NCBI GenBank assembly: GCA_020086605.1
Contig: JACBWW010000047.1
Coordinates: 3,078,330 to 3,142,329 of the forward strand
Length of the DNA: 64,000 nucleotides
Source of the DNA: Lanius collurio
Taxonomy: Eukaryota > Chordata > Aves > Passeriformes > Laniidae
Direction of reading: 5' to 3'
Made by a program: the position numbers and the translations under genes. The notes beneath the pieces are model-generated. The model searched no databases. It saw only the letters and a list, made by a program, of their open reading frames with translations, and was not told where the DNA came from. Each line of letters opens with the position of its first letter. Position 1 is the first letter of the stretch. This document shows positions 39,910 through 53,343 of the stretch, piece by piece.

Positions 39910-41401
39910 ATTTTATAGATTTTTGTCAGTGGCAGCAAAATTTTCATGGTCATAATGAGGTTTCAAGGCTTTCCTTTTTTCACCTTCAAAGTCAGGAGTT
40001 CAGTTCTAAGGTGGCAGGACATGTAAGGCTGGGGAGGGGGAGGCAAGGCAGAGGTAATTTGGTTTGTACAAGATGCACTTTTTGCCACATTTTAAGGGAA
40101 TTTGTGAATTCACTGTGGTGTCCCAAGCAAGTATTTTTGTGAAGCTCTAAGAGTTCCCCAGCTGTCAGGACCAAGTCTCTCAGTTCAGCAGCTTTGTAGT
40201 TTCAGTGCATCTGCACTTTGGTATCACTAAACTGAAAACATTTTATCTTTGACTTCCTCTTAAACTGTATAATAAAGGGATTTCCTGTTAGCCTCTACAC
40301 AAGTGTCTGAGCTGAGAACACAAAGAGGCTACAAGGGCTGGCAAATGCTATACTTGAATAACAGGTGTCCAGTGACCATGACTTATGGGTTTAATTTGGC
40401 AGGCTATGGATAAATGAGCTGAAATGTGTCACTTGAGTCAGTGCTGAGAAGTTAATTGGTCTTTGCTTTCATGTGTATTTTTTAAATTTTATTTAAATTC
40501 ACATGTCTCATGTTTTAGCTAAATAGCCAGAACTTGGTGTATGCAGAAGCTCAGGATTCTGTATATATTGATGTAAAAAGGTGTAAACAACTTCACACTC
40601 TTGAAATAATTTTAACATTAAATTGAAAGCTAGGGATGTGTATTTGGCTTTTATTAGTAACACTTGTTAAAATTTTTAACTGTGGGAGAAGATATTTGAT
40701 TTCAGTTATAGGAACACTTTCAATCGTTTTAAATATAAAAATAAAATAATGAAAATGAGATACATTTGCCTTTGTGTAACTAATGTGTAGCTGTCAGTAA
40801 CCTGTAGTTATTAGCAACAATTCAGCATTGGTAATTTGGTAATCACTGTATGATGATTTTATGAGCATTTCAGTAGTGAAGGGTAGACAAAGGCAGCAAA
40901 AATTCATCTGGCCTTTGGAGCACAAGCTGGAGTTGGAATTCTGCTTTCACCATTGGAGCTGGTTTGCCACAAGTCTTGAACCTGTTGGAGAATCAATTTA
41001 ATTTACAGTCCAGGATTCAGTGTTTTCTCCTGTTCTACAGTGGCCAACTTCAATATTTCTTTAAAAAAAAACCCCAGATTTTCTATGGAAAGTACAACCA
41101 ATTAAGATGTGCAGTAAATTTTGAGAGCATTAAGGTAGACATGGTAAAATACAGTTGGTCTTTTTTCAAGTGATATTTTGGACTCCAAAAAAGCAATTCA
41201 TGAAAACCTAAGGGAAACAGAGGAATGGCAATAATAATTCATACTGCTTATATAAGTTTGAGGGTAATAAAAGATAAATAAAATACTGTTAGGAATTGAA
41301 TAATCAGAGTTCTTGGCTGGGTCAAAGGTAGAGGTTTTTCCTTGCTGTACCTCCTGGAGCTTGTTTTTTCATCTGTTTCTCCCTATAGATACTTAGGGAT
41401 A

Positions 41402-41452
41402 TTTTTGTTTGTTTGTTTTTGTTGGTTTTGTTTTGTTTTTGGTGGGGGTTTT
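41402..41452 (+). repeat. G/T-rich low-complexity tract
   Basis: About 51 bases consisting only of T and G (GTTTGTTTG units followed by GGTGGGGG). No cytosine or adenine occurs within it. Same strand polarity as the tracts at 52.1 and 53.4 kb. Confidence 0.9.
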
Positions 41453-43283
41453 CTGATGAATGGAATATGAAAGTTGACTGATGTAATACCAGTGTGGACC
41501 TGTTTTATATCCTAAATACCAGCACATTGAAAGGTGTGTGACTGAAGAGGGGGAGGTAAGGCTGCTTTTCTAGTTCCCCTTGAAATTGCCTCTGAATAGG
41601 CTGTTATAGTACAGCACATTTTCAGTCTGTCTTAGTAACTACTTTAGTAACTGAATCGAATAAAAAAGTACCTGCCCTTTCATTAAAAGTATATTTCAAA
41701 GTTTTATGGAGGGTTAATGCAGAAGTTTATTGTTAGAGAGCACTGTGGCCACCTTTGAGAAGGATCGTGTTCTGATTGTAATTTTATGAAATCTGAAATA
41801 ATGAAATCGCAGTCTGAGATGGGTAAAACACTCTTTTACAGCTCAATAAATTAGTTTTTTAAGTATTCTTGCATAAGTTTGATTTCCACTAATCGTCAGC
41901 TCAAGTGCTGTACTGGCAGGAAAGAGATGCCTATTTCTGTCTTTTCTGAAAATGAAACTCCACAAAGCAAGATGAAAAGAGGGATTTTTGGCAAACTGAT
42001 GCCTACATATGTGTGCACTTTAAAGCGGATTTACAAATTGCCTATAGAATATATAATATTTCTTAATGAGTCTTTTCTGAGTAAATCTGTGTTCAGTAAT
42101 AGTGTGGACCGTAGGGAACACTTGGAATTTTTATTAAGTGTCAATTTTTAAAATCTATTCATTCAGTCCTGCAATCATTACAACTGTTAAGTAAAGTATA
42201 TTTGTGATGTGAATAGAAATTTCACTAATGAATTAATTTAATGTAAAGGATATGCAAAGGTACCAAGTTTCAGATAACACATCCTTTTATGATCCTACAG
42301 CTTTGCTGCTTTTAATCATGGAATGGGTCAGAGGAAAAGGAGCAAATCAGTCTCTTAGGAAATTTGTTTTAAATCATGAACTTCATGTACTTTATGAAAT
42401 AAAGAATTTAAAGTAAGTACCACATTGAATGCATCAAAATGGCACACAAGTGATTTAAAAGACCTTCAGCAATCCATTTCCTCTTTTTATCCTTTAATAG
42501 ACAGTTGATGTGTCTTCCACTACTTATTACCAAAGGATGGATTCCTCCCTGTAATAGAATTCTTGTTTAACAAGAAATGGAATGTAGCCCACTGAAAGGT
42601 AGACCTTTGCTAACCTTTATTGACACTGCAATTTGGACAGTTTGAAAACTTGTAACCATATTTCTGCAGTGGTGTGCTGTCCTCATCCAACAGTCACAAA
42701 GACTTTCTATAATCAAATCCAGAAGTGCACAAAGATGACTTTGTGGTGATGCTTTCTGTTCTCCCTGATTCCATTGGGCCAGCTCAGGACACAGAATCAC
42801 TCATCACAAAGCTACTTTTACTATGCAAGGAGTGCTGGTGGGGCAGAAGTGTATGTGTAATATGTAAAATTCACATTTCCAAAAGCTAATAAAATTGGAG
42901 GGCCACATGTGATACTCTACTCAAGTGTTCTGTGTATTGCAGCTTTGTTAAGAGGAGGGTAAAGTTCATAATTTAATGTGTCTGAATTTTAAGGTGTAAT
43001 AACTGCAAATTGTGGCTTGGAAAGGTTTTGTTTTTCTCAATTACTAGAATGAAATATTTTATTTCAAGGTGCTTTTAATGCTGTTTTTAGTCCATTAAGT
43101 AGATAGCCTGTTTTAAGGAAGCACAGAGAAATATTAAAGAGCAGCTGTGCATGCAGTAAAATTAATAAAGCTTACCTGTGTAAGAAAATAACCATGTTTA
43201 TAATGTTCCATTTCACCCAGTTTATGTAACAGATGTGGTTATTGCTATCCAAAGGCTCACTGTTGTGGCCAGGAATGGTGTTA

Positions 43284-43390
43284 CTGAATCACAGAATAAT
43301 TTAGACTAGAAAGGACTGAAGAGGTTGTTCAGTCCAACCTGTTCTAGAAGATCCAGTTTTGAAGTTAGATCGAGTTGCTGAGGATCCTTC
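43284..43390 (-). mobile_element. CR1 LINE fragment, diverged 3' end
   Basis: The + strand reads 'ctgaatcacagaataattta', then 'gactagaaaggact', 'gttcagtccaacctgttct' and 'gttagatcgagttgctgagg'. The order matches the antisense CR1 3' end of an older subtype, with about one difference every few bases. The end may extend to about 43470, where resemblance is lost. Confidence 0.75.
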
Positions 43391-46300
43391 TTCAAAAAAT
43401 GCAGTTACATGTCCTTAAAAATTATCTCTGAAATATCAAAATCACATCCAGTGAGGAGGCTGGAAACTGTTCTTTTCTATAGATTACTGGAAGTTTTATA
43501 TTCCATTGCTTATTGAATCCAGATTGAATTTCTGATGCCTGCTCTGCCTCTGGTGATTCACCTTGTTCAATGTTCTGTAGTGTGGACTGGAAATAGGTTT
43601 ATGATAGGAAGTGTGAATATGGGATATTTAATGTGAGTCACTACAAAAAGCCAGCCAAATCAATTGCTTGTACCTTTTCCAGTATTGGCTTTTTTGACTT
43701 TGAGATGCCCAGGATGAAGTGTGTTGGCTCAAACTGTCCAAAACCAGAGCTGCCATTCTCTGCCAAGTCCCAAGATTGCAAAATTAAAGGAGGAAACTGC
43801 CATGGAACCCACAAGTTCAAAATACTGGTTAAAGACATGAGAAACAAGAATTTTTTTCCTTAGCATTTTTTGCTAAGCATTACCTGCTTGCCATGACAAC
43901 ACTGCAATTTACTAGTGATTTTTTAATGGAAAATTATAAGCAAAAGTGAGAATTCTGATGCTGAGAACTGTAGGGGAGTGTGTGCAGAAACTCCTCCTGG
44001 AACATGTCAATAACTTTGCTATTTCCAGCTGGATTTGCAGTGAATAATAAAATCAGTAAGAGCTGTCCTTGTTAGGTGCCTTGGCTTTTGGGCTTTCTGT
44101 CTGACTGGAGCAGCATTTCTGGCATAAATGGGAGAGTCAAGAGGAAATTAGGAAAACACTGTATTTAAAAAAAAAGGGAGCTGCTCCTGTCACTGAGTGC
44201 TGTGAGTGCTCCTATGGGTCTCTGAAATCAGAGAGATAAATCAAAATTTGAAAGCTGTTGACTGTCAAACATGTAGAGAGACCTTTATTTTCCTAGATTT
44301 CATCCACAGTTTAAATATTTCAATGTATTTATAAGGCATTTGAAAAAAGTATTTTCTTAAGGACTCTTGAAGGCTTCAGTCTGAAATGTCTTGTCTTCAG
44401 TGCAGGACCAGCCTGCTGCTGACTTCTGGTTTGCATTGCCAGTTTGAGAATTATTCACTGAATAGTTTAGTTGATGTTTTGGGGCTTTTTTGCAAGAATA
44501 ATTCAAACCAGTTAGAGCTGTACAGCCCAGAAACAGAAACTAATACAGCTGCATAAATGCACATGATGGCAAAAGACTTGTATGGGACTCTGAACTGCTG
44601 CCTCTTACCTGTTCCTAAAAATAGAGAAATCAATTAAAATCAAGGGTGCAGAGGAGAGAACTGTAAACAAGCAGGAAGCCCAAGAGACAGCACAATTTTG
44701 CATTTGAAGATGTTTATAATACCCTTTTATATTGCTTTCAGCAGGACCATCAAGAAAATACTGTGAGGGAGAAAAGGCCTTTTCCAAGTGATTATTGAAT
44801 ATAAATGAATATTAAAAGGGATGGAAAAAGAAAGCCAGAGTTAATGACTTGCTCGTTTGGGACAGAACCTGTATTTCTATCAATAAATTGGTTGGGGCCT
44901 GAAACACTCAATCAAAGATAATACCAATGTAAAAATCTTCTGTTAGTACAAGTGAGAAGATGGTGTGAGGTTGTGGCAGGATCATGAGGGATTAGAACAT
45001 AGTGGCAGCAAAAGCAAAATTCAGCCAAAACCTACCCGTGAGGTGAAGGAGGAAATAGTGCCTTTGGAAGTGACTGAATTGCTGTAATTAAGAGAAAATT
45101 GGAGTTAATGTTGTTAGGAATAGGGTAGAATAACTGGAGCACTTTTTACCAAGGGTGACCAAAAAACCAACTCGAGTTTCTGCAGCTTTTACTTCAATTT
45201 TGCTGAGAGCCAGCAACCTTGTGCAGGTCAGGCACTGAAATGCTTTTAAAGGCAGGTCCCCCCTGTGCTGGGCAAAGCTGGGGTTTGTCCTGGGGTCTGG
45301 TGCTGAGCCTCAAAGCTGGGACACAAGGACAGCTTTTCAAAGGGCTCTTGGGTTTGGGTCTGGCAGCAGCAAAGAGTCTCTAATGAAGTGCAACAACTAA
45401 TTCCATTTATTAATTCCATTGTAGGGGTTCATAGGAAGCTTGGGGTGTGGAAGGCATTCATAGTGAGGAATCCCTGCTGCCTCTCTGGGTTAGAGTGGGA
45501 ATTATTGATGGTTTATGAGCAGCTCAGTCAAGCCCAGCTGCCATTTGCATCTCTACTGCTAACAAGGTATTTGCAGTTTCAGATCAAGAAAAAGTGGTCA
45601 GAAAGGCAGGGAGGGAGTGGAATCCTTGGGAGTCCTTGGAGACATTTCCCTCAGCTGCACAGCCTGGGTTTGGGTGGAGGAGGGAGAGCAGGACATGACA
45701 AAGGTGCTAGGCAGGGGGACTGTGATGGCATTGCTATTTCTGTGTTCTGTTCAGCCAAAACCACAGCACTTAACCAAATACAGCAGAGACAGATTATGAA
45801 CCTGTGGTGTATCAGGAGCTATCTACAAAGGCAAATACAGATGTGTAGTTTAATATAGGTTGTGCTTAGAGGAAAAAAACATATAGCTAATCTAAAGAGG
45901 GCTTTTCTGAAGCAATATTTTATTTACAATTGAGGAGGAAAATGATGGATTGAGCACCTCAGAGTGAGAAGTTAAAAATACCTCCTTCCCCCCCACCCCT
46001 CGAGCCTCCTTTCCCTCAGCAGCCTTTTTAGGCATAGCAGCCATGCAATTAATTGAAGTTCACTAGGAGCCTGTAATGAAAAGTCTAACATCATGTAGCT
46101 GCTTTCATTAATAATATCATTGTCTTTTGTCAGCTTTAATAGCAATTGGGTTTATCCAGCTGGAAAAAGTTAGACAAAGACAGATAGACAGGCAAGTCTG
46201 TGTACTGTCAATTGACTTAAAAAGAAATGCAGGTTTGCTTTTTAAAATATATCAAACCTGACATTTTATTCACTTTTTGGGTTCACTTTTCAAACTCTGT

Positions 46301-46599
46301 ATGTGGATGCTGTCAGAAGTTTGGCTAATGGAATGAAGAGGTAGTTGTGGAGGACCATGGATGCCACTTAATGTGGGCTACTGCTTTGGAGTTTTATCTT
46401 CCTGTAAAGATAAATATCTCTGCAACTTTAAAGAGCTAGAAATGAAAGGGAAACTTAGATCCCAATTAATATTTGGCAAAATGTTTAAGCAAGAATTATA
46501 TTCTTTTCCTGGATTCTGTAATAAATTCTGTAAAATTTATATCTACAACAGGACTTTGAAATGCCATCCTGCTAATTAGGGTGTTAGTATAATTTTTAT
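43391..46599. other. Unique sequence
   Basis: No exon accepted. The open frame of 156 codons at 45388-45858 is among the longest outside CR1 copies, but it has no recognised domain, and its length is within chance for a window this size. A GC-richer stretch at 45200-45370 shows no repeat family I recognise. Confidence 0.5.
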
Positions 46600-47110
46600 C
46601 TCCTAACTGTGAAGTGATAAATAATGTCAGCATGCATGTCAGTGCATCCCTCGGCAATGAGAACTTCCCAGGGAAGTGTGTTTGAGAGTTACTGGGGGAT
46701 GAGGAGTGCTGGTTAAATGCTGATCACTGGAGCAAAACCAATCCATCATTATTATGCCCCAAGCAGGCATTGTGTTATTGAAAGTCATGGTTACCTTTGT
46801 TTCCCCAGGCTGAAATTGTTCTGTAAGTCATCTTAGCGTTAATTATTCAATAATGATATTGAAAATGTACTTTGCAATCACCCGGGTGTGTTCCATCATT
46901 GTGGTTTTGTGCTTCATTAAATAGTAATTGCCTGGAAGCAAACGCTCATCAGGTGTCAATCTCCACAAAGATGCATTGGTTTGCTCTTCACTGCCAGATT
47001 AGGAAGTGATTGGAAATTATTTTCATCGTTTCCTCATTCTTTTGGCATGTAGTGTTTTGATGAAGTTAAATGACAGCCGTTTAATAGCAGTTTTTAGTTA
47101 TAACCTGGAA
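46600..47110. promoter_or_regulatory. Candidate conserved non-coding element with retained CpGs
   Basis: This half kilobase has more CpGs than its surroundings (CTCGGCAA, TTAGCGTTAA, CACCCGGGTG, AAACGCTCA, ATCGTTTC, GCCGTTTA). It has a homeodomain-rich core at 46838-46860 with TTAATTATTC and AATAATGATA, and a perfect 10-bp palindrome CACCCGGGTG at 46879-46888. No open frame with splice sites and no repeat was seen. CpGs retained in a CpG-poor intron suggest either selection or absence of methylation, as in an active enhancer. This is the candidate element I trust most, but conservation could not be tested. Confidence 0.35.
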
Positions 47111-47490
47111 GGGAGCACGGCAGTGATGGCTCCAGGGGGGTGGCTGTAGTTCTGTTCCCTGATGGTCAGCATTTTGTGTGTGGGATGAGTAACACCTCTT
47201 CAATGGTGGTGGTGAGCAATTTCAGCTCTTCAGAGGCACAGAAAGTTCTTGAAAGAAGCCTTTTTAAAGAGGGTTTTATCTATTAAGTGTGAGCTTGTTT
47301 GGTGCAGTTTCTCAGCAGCAGTCACGGGCACCAAGGGGAGGGAGATCCCAGTGATCTGAGTAATCCTAACAGAGTGTTGGGTGAACATGAATGCTGATGT
47401 TTTCAACAGTGCTGGAGATCAAAACACTCATGGAAACAGATTATTCTGAGGTAAAGCAGTGGAAGGGAGTACCAAGGGAACCATGAACTA
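47111..47490. other. Unique sequence
   Basis: No repeat or exon recognised between the candidate regulatory stretch and the next CR1 copy. Confidence 0.5.
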
Positions 47491-47820
47491 AAATCACAGA
47501 ACCATAGAATGGTTTGAGTTGCAAGAGATCTTAAAACCCTTCCTGTCCCACCCCCTGCCACGGGCAGGGACACTTTCCACTCTCCCAAGCCCCATCCAAC
47601 CTGGCCTTGGACACTTCCAGGGATCCAGGGGCAGCCACAGCTTCTCTGGGCACCCTGTGCCAGGGCCTGCCCACCCTCACAGGGAAAAGAATTTCTTCCC
47701 ACTATCCCCTCTAACCCTGCCCCCTGGCAGTGGGAAGCCCTTCCCACGTGTCACTCCAGACCCTTGTAAACAGTCTCTTTCCATCTTTCTTGTAGGCTTT
47801 CTTCAGGTCAGGATGGGTTG
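47491..47820 (-). mobile_element. CR1 LINE fragment, about 330 bp
   Basis: The + strand begins 'aaatcacagaaccatagaat' and 'ggtttgagttgcaagagatc', followed by 'ccctgccacgggcagggaca', 'ccatccaacctggccttgga', 'ggcagccacagcttctctgg', 'gggcctgcccaccctcacag', 'gaatttcttcccactatcc' and 'cagtctctttccatctttct'. This is an antisense CR1 with terminal repeat retained. A possible diverged extension reaches about 47905. Confidence 0.93.
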
Positions 47821-50800
47821 TTGTCAGCCCTACCCAGAGTGGCACATCCCTGTACATGGCAAATTTAACTCTCTGAGGCCAAGGAGGTGCTCCCAACCCA
47901 TTTAATTGTCTGCATTTAGGTACATGGCTGCATTATTAGGAAAAAAGTGGATTTTTCGTTAGTGCAAAAAAAAATTGTTAGTGTCATACCAAGAGTTCTT
48001 AGGTAGTTAATTCTGCCAAGTTACTTGTTTCTAGGGGCAGAGGTGAGAATTCAGAGGTGATATTTGGCTTGCTGTAGTCTTTAGTCTTGCTGTAACTCTC
48101 TTGTTCCAGATGAAGCCATGCTGGGCTGTGTATTACACACTTTGGCATTGATTAGGATCTCAAGGCATTAATCAGTGTACAGGATTTAGAGCAGCCAGGA
48201 ATCCTGAAGCTTGCTTGTCTGGTGTCTGCTGGGTAGATGTTGTGTGCACTTAAGGAAGTGTCAGATTTCCTTGTCATCATTTGATAGTTCTGCAGTGTCT
48301 GGGCACAATTCCTGCCTGCCTTGTTGCATTCATTCTTAGGCAAGGAATTGACTTAAATTTGGGGCTACTCCTTTCTGAGTGTCATTATGCTTCCACTGCT
48401 TATAAGTTTTCTCTTCAGGAGCTTTTCTTTGCACTATAATTTACTTGGTTTTGAGTGTAAATTGGTAGAGTAAAAGCCCCCACACTTCCTTGTCTGTGTG
48501 GATCTGTGGGAACAGACACTATATTATCTCCAAGAAGAGAATTCACAGTTCAAAATATGCAAATAATCACTGTCAAGTAGCACTTTCCAAAAGGGCACAG
48601 TAAAACTGACAGCATTTTTTTTCTTGCTCAATGAATAGTATTCAGATGCTTTGTAGTAACAAAACAAGTGTTTATTAATAGCTTGTCAGAGGAAATGGCA
48701 CTGACGAGGATGGGAAGCAGTAGGGACTGTGAGATGTTGACTTCACTGGAGTATGAACTGATGCCTGTCTTGGGTTAATGTGCAGTGGGAGGAACACCAG
48801 ACAAGTGGCTGTGTTTGATCCAGCCCAGGTGTGCAGTAAAATCTGCAAGAACTGGTGAAGCTGAATGTCCCTCTTAGATTTCTGTTATTAATTTTTTTAA
48901 CATTACTTTCTTCAGAGTTGCACTAAGGGAGGGATGTCCTGGCTGCAGAAGTACTCAGGGGTAGATGTGCCTTTGACTTGGCATCAGTTTGGTTTTATCA
49001 CATGGTATCTTGCCTATGATAAGCACAAATTTGCTTTGAAAATTAACGATGGTGACCAAGTTTTGTAAAACCAAAAACCTATACTCTGTTTTTTGCTAAA
49101 GTTAAGGAGTATATAGTGAGTTCTGATAGTTGTATACTGTCCAGAATATTGGAAAATCCCTCTTTTTCATCTGAATAGGTGATTGAGAAGCAAATATTAC
49201 ACTTTGCAGTGTGAACATTTATCCTTGCTAACTAGTACTGTAACATAAAATAATAATGATAATAATATTCTTTAAATGATTAAGAACACCTCAGCAAAGG
49301 CTTTCATAGATACTTGCTTACAGAAGCATTGCATGAATGCACAGAAGTGACAATATTTGTGATTTCTCTGTTAGGGGTATTGGAAGGAGTTAGGAGCAGA
49401 GATGGTCCATGGGTGGCATTTCTGCAGGAGTTTGCTTGAGGCAGTTGGAGTGCAATGCAGGCCATTTCCCTTGCTCCAAAATGCCCACTTTGGGTTTAGG
49501 AGATGCATGGTTCTAGGGTGAGCCCTGGGTGTCCCTGGAGCCAGGTGGGAAGGTCTGTGATGGGGAGAGGGGTTGGGCAGGTTGGGTCCTGCAGCTCCTC
49601 TCTTAGACACTTGGGAATCTTCTTGGGACTCTTAAAATGTTCATAGTTTTGCTCATGAGATTTTGGGGCTGAGAGAATTCCTTAGTGGTTCTGAAAGATA
49701 GAAATGTTGTCAGTAAAAGTGCTGTGAGAATACCCCCAAAACCCCATAACTGAAGACATTCATTTTGTCTTGACTGAGGAGTGCCACTGGATTTTATTAA
49801 TATGACTAATAATAATAATAGGAGTAACTTTCATTCCTTTCAGTATGCAGATTAAATACTGATTAATCACTTGATGATTGAGCAAAGTCCAGCAGGAAGA
49901 ACCAAGTGGTTCTGTTCTCAAAAACTGTCGTATGCATGAAACCTGAAAGAAAATTGTGGGCACATTTAGCCTTTCATGCTCAATTTTGCTACTTCAGTAA
50001 TTTCAATTCAGGGTTGTTTTGAGTTCAGTTTTTTTTTTCCTTTGCACTGTGGAGTATGAATCTTGTTCTACTCCCTTCACCACACAATGAGAAGATGTTA
50101 GAAAATGGAATTTAGAAAGTGCTACTGTAGCCATGCTCTCTTTCTCTGGCACTCACTGTGCCTGAGGTATGTTTTCCCAAAATTCCCATGTGAACTGCAG
50201 TATCCAGAGAGCAGGATCTCACAGCTGCAGGAGCAGTGAGGTGGGTAGCAATCTTTACTTGTAATAATACCAGAACACCCTTTTCAGCAAAAATATCCAC
50301 ATATTACATGTGTGGCCAAATTGATTTAGTTCTAAACATTCCTGCATGATGCACTTCCAAATTATTTCAAGAGTATGGAGACTGGTTCAGAGGTGCAGTG
50401 AGCTGTTTAAAGTAGTTGCTGTAATTGTAGCTTTTGATCTATGGCATTTATTGATGTATTTTCTGCTTTTTTTTATCTTGTATCAGTGACTCTTGAGTGA
50501 TGCATCAACTATCAGAATTCAGAACTTTTCACTAAAAATTAGTGGCTTTTTTTTGTGGGAGAGCTTGGAAAAAAGAATTTCTACAGCAAAAGCAGAAGGA
50601 GCTTCTACGTTTCACTTCTGATTAAACACTTTATTTTTGCAATGGAATTTTTAATTATGTACCTTTTAGCTGCATTTTTATACAACCCCTGTGATAATAA
50701 ACCAGTAAAATACTGCTAGAACTTTCCAATGCATGTTAAGAAACATTCAAGGAAGATGAGCACTGCACTTTTATTGATAATCTATAGTCTGAACTCATCA

Positions 50801-51749
50801 GTGTTGCACATTTTTGTTTCTGGCACCTTAAAGACTGAGAATTTCATCAAAATCAATACAGACTGAAGTACCAGATCTGTGGTAAGAATAAAGCAGGTTT
50901 ATCACATTAGTGCAGGGTTTTTTTTTTCTCCAATACCTTTTGTTAACATTTCGGTCTTCTCAAATTGAGGGGGGAAATTGGAAAAAAAAAAAAATCTCTT
51001 TTTCAGAAAGATTTCTAAATGTTGTTCCAGTCCTTCCCTGAAATGCCTTTGAAATAGAAAGCATCTGCATCTCCTCTAATCAGGTGCTTAATGTGCTCAA
51101 AGAACTACCCAGAAAGCTGGGATGGTGAGATCATAACAGTAATGACTAAAATACATGCAAGTTACTTAACTGCAACTTCTTGATGCTTTTAATATTTTCC
51201 CTTTTTTTTTTTTTTTGGTGAAGTCCTCAGTTATATTTTCATCACAGTTTGAAGCAAAAAGGCTTGATTGGGGTGTAGGCTTTTTGGAATACCTGGGGAG
51301 AGAACTCTAAGTGCTACATTAGGTGTTCACTTATGGAATTGCAGCAGATCTTTCTTTTCTGAGGTTGCTCAGTATTGTTTTCCATTTAAAGCAGAATCAG
51401 ACCTTCAGTGTAAGTACACAATCCCAGCAGTTTCCTGCTTTTCCAGGTCATTAAGACAAATCACACAAGAGATCTGTGGATTTTGGGAACGAGGCTTAGG
51501 GGATGCTGTGCCTTGGTCCCTGCTCTCTGTTCTGCTCCTCTTCCCGCAACCACTGAATTTGGCAGTTTCCAGCTGGATGTGAAAGGCAGACTGGAATTTT
51601 GTAGAGGAAAAGGGATTGACTCCAAGAACAATGCACCAAAAGGTTCCTCTCCTGGGCCCACAGGCTGTGAGCTTCCAGAATTCCACCTTCTTAGCAGCCC
51701 TGCTGTGTCCCACAAATTCTGAGGGCACTGGGCACGGTAAAGGGACAAG
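47821..51749. other. Unique sequence with short ATA-type microsatellites
   Basis: No exon accepted. It contains short trinucleotide runs at 49251-49268 (TAATAATGATAATAATAT) and 49807-49820 (AAT units), and 15 T at 51202-51216. The GC-richer part at 51480-51720 has overlapping open frames on both strands but no splice-bounded exon and no repeat I can name. Confidence 0.5.
49807..49820 (+). repeat. (AAT)n microsatellite, short
   Basis: Four to five AAT units. A related interrupted TAA run is at 49251-49268. Both are short. Confidence 0.8.
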
Positions 51750-52010
51750 ATTAGATACCAGAAGGATTAGGTGTTAGAGGAATATGGGATATTGGGAAGA
51801 GATCCTTCCCTGGGAGGGTGGGCAGGCCCTGGCACAGGGTGCCCAGAGCAGCTGTGGCTGCCCCTGAATCTCTGGCAGTGCCCAAGGCCAGGCTGGACAT
51901 TGGGGCTGGGAGCAGCCTGGGACAGTGGGAGGGGTCCCTGCCCATGGCAGGGGTGGGATGGGATGGGCTTTGAGGTTCCTTCCAGCCCAGGTAATTTTGT
52001 GATTGTCTGT
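51750..52010 (+). mobile_element. CR1 LINE fragment, 3' end
   Basis: Sense copy: 'ttagatacc', 'gatattgggaagagatcct', 'tgggcaggccctggcacagg', 'gtgcccagagcagctgtggc', 'tgcccctgaatctctggcag', 'gcccaaggccaggctggaca', 'ggagcagcctgggacagtgg', 'gaggtgtccctgcccatgg'-like and 'gaggttccttccagcccagg', ending in 'ttttgtgattgtctg'. The 'ggatgggatgggctttgagg' block is what I recall from passerine CR1 subfamilies. The low divergence in GC-rich stretches suggests a younger copy than those at 43.3 or 57.9 kb. Open frames on both strands here are not genes. Confidence 0.95.
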
Positions 52011-52075
52011 CAAGGACAAAGGGGATGAATTTGCCTGTTTTCTTTTGTGGCAGATTTCAGATTTTCCCATTTTTC

Positions 52076-52120
52076 TGTTTTTTTTTTGTTTGTGGGTTTT
52101 GTTGTTTTTTGTTTTTTTTT
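52076..52120 (+). repeat. T/G-rich low-complexity tract
   Basis: About 45 bases of T with G interruptions (TTTGTTTGTGGGTTTTGTTG-like), directly downstream of a CR1 copy by about 70 bases. Confidence 0.9.
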
Positions 52121-53282
52121 AAAGAGAGGAAATGCTCGTAACAGCAAAAGAAAACTGATAGCAGATTTTCATTCTGAAGTTACTCAGCCTCTTTTTAATT
52201 GGGTGGATTTCAAGTCCACTTTGACCTTTTATAAAGTATTTTCTATGGAAGATTATTACAGACTTAGCCCCATATTTGGGATTATAGTTTAGAAATCCAG
52301 TACTTCAAAAATGTTCTTTAAAAATGGTAATAAAATGGTAATTATTATGCAGAGAAGTATGAAAGACACGAGTAATTGAGGTGTTGCTGGGTCAGTAAGG
52401 GTTTGTTTTGGACCTCGTGCATTTCTATTTTGGCTGTATGTAGAAAAAGAGTCAGAATGTATTTGTGGATTCAACTTTCCTCATGTCTATTAAGTTGTTT
52501 AATGAAGCATTATTAAAAAACAAAAGCTTGAACCACAAATGAAATCCCACAAGAAGATTTATATTTAAGATGCATGATATATTTTATTTTCACCAAAAAA
52601 AAAATTGCTTTTCAACCTTCTGGAACTCTTGGTCTTAAGGAAACTGATAATTTTAAGATACAGCCTTACACAAATAAGCTCTTCTTAAAACCAAACAATT
52701 TGACCATCTTGATGTACATCAATTGTGTGCTCCATTAGGTGTCACTTTTTTGTAGGGAAGGCTTCATAAATCAGGGGTGTCATCCCCAGAAGAAATTAAG
52801 CTATGAAGTTTTATTGCTTTTTTATTACTGAGCATATCATGGTATGATATTGTTTAATGAAATGTGACAGGCTTTGCTGTAAGAAATATAGTGAATACAG
52901 CAGCTTTTTTTGCATTTAACAAGATAAGGTGCCACTGTTGTATTTTCAGGATACAAAATGATTGTTTAGTTTGGACACAGATCTCAAAATCCATTGTAAT
53001 GTATACATGTGTATGGTTGCAGCCCTCTGAACTTTGTCAAGATTTCTTTGATAGATCTTCAGAATGAGTTTCCAATGGTTTGGGTTTTTTCTAAAGAGAA
53101 AAAAATCCCAATTAAAAAGATTCATTTTATTTTGTGTGTGTTGGGAATAAAACTGATTTTGTTTTACTGTGTCCACCCATTCTCCTCAGGAAAGTACTTT
53201 TGGTGTCCTAGACCCCAAAACATTGCCAAAAGGCTTTTTCTTTTCTCAAACTTTAAAAGTCTTTATTAAATATGCATTACTT

Positions 53283-53307
53283 TATATATATATATATAGA
53301 GAGAGAG
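53283..53307 (+). repeat. (TA)8 (GA)4.5 compound microsatellite
   Basis: Eight TA units at 53283-53298 followed directly by GAGAGAGAG at 53299-53307. Likely length-variable. Confidence 0.95.
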
Positions 53308-53343
53308 TGTTTAGTAATTTGTTTTTAACAACCTTAATTAATT

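Larger units (their letters stand above)
35231..43283. other. Unique sequence with simple T and G/T tracts
   Basis: No exon accepted. Simple stretches: 15 T at 39895-39909 and a G/T tract at 41402-41452. An open frame of 106 codons at 37604-37924 and GC-richer stretches near 36800-36960 and 38890-39030 show no splice-flanked coding pattern. Confidence 0.5.

Noticed and set aside
45388..45858. 156-codon open frame on +, among the longest outside repeats
   Set aside because: No domain, no start context, mixed composition. Length is within chance for 64 kb on six frames.
51268..51748. Cluster of overlapping open frames on both strands, possible exon or repeat
   Set aside because: No splice sites framing one open segment and no known repeat words. 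Explained by a locally higher GC content.
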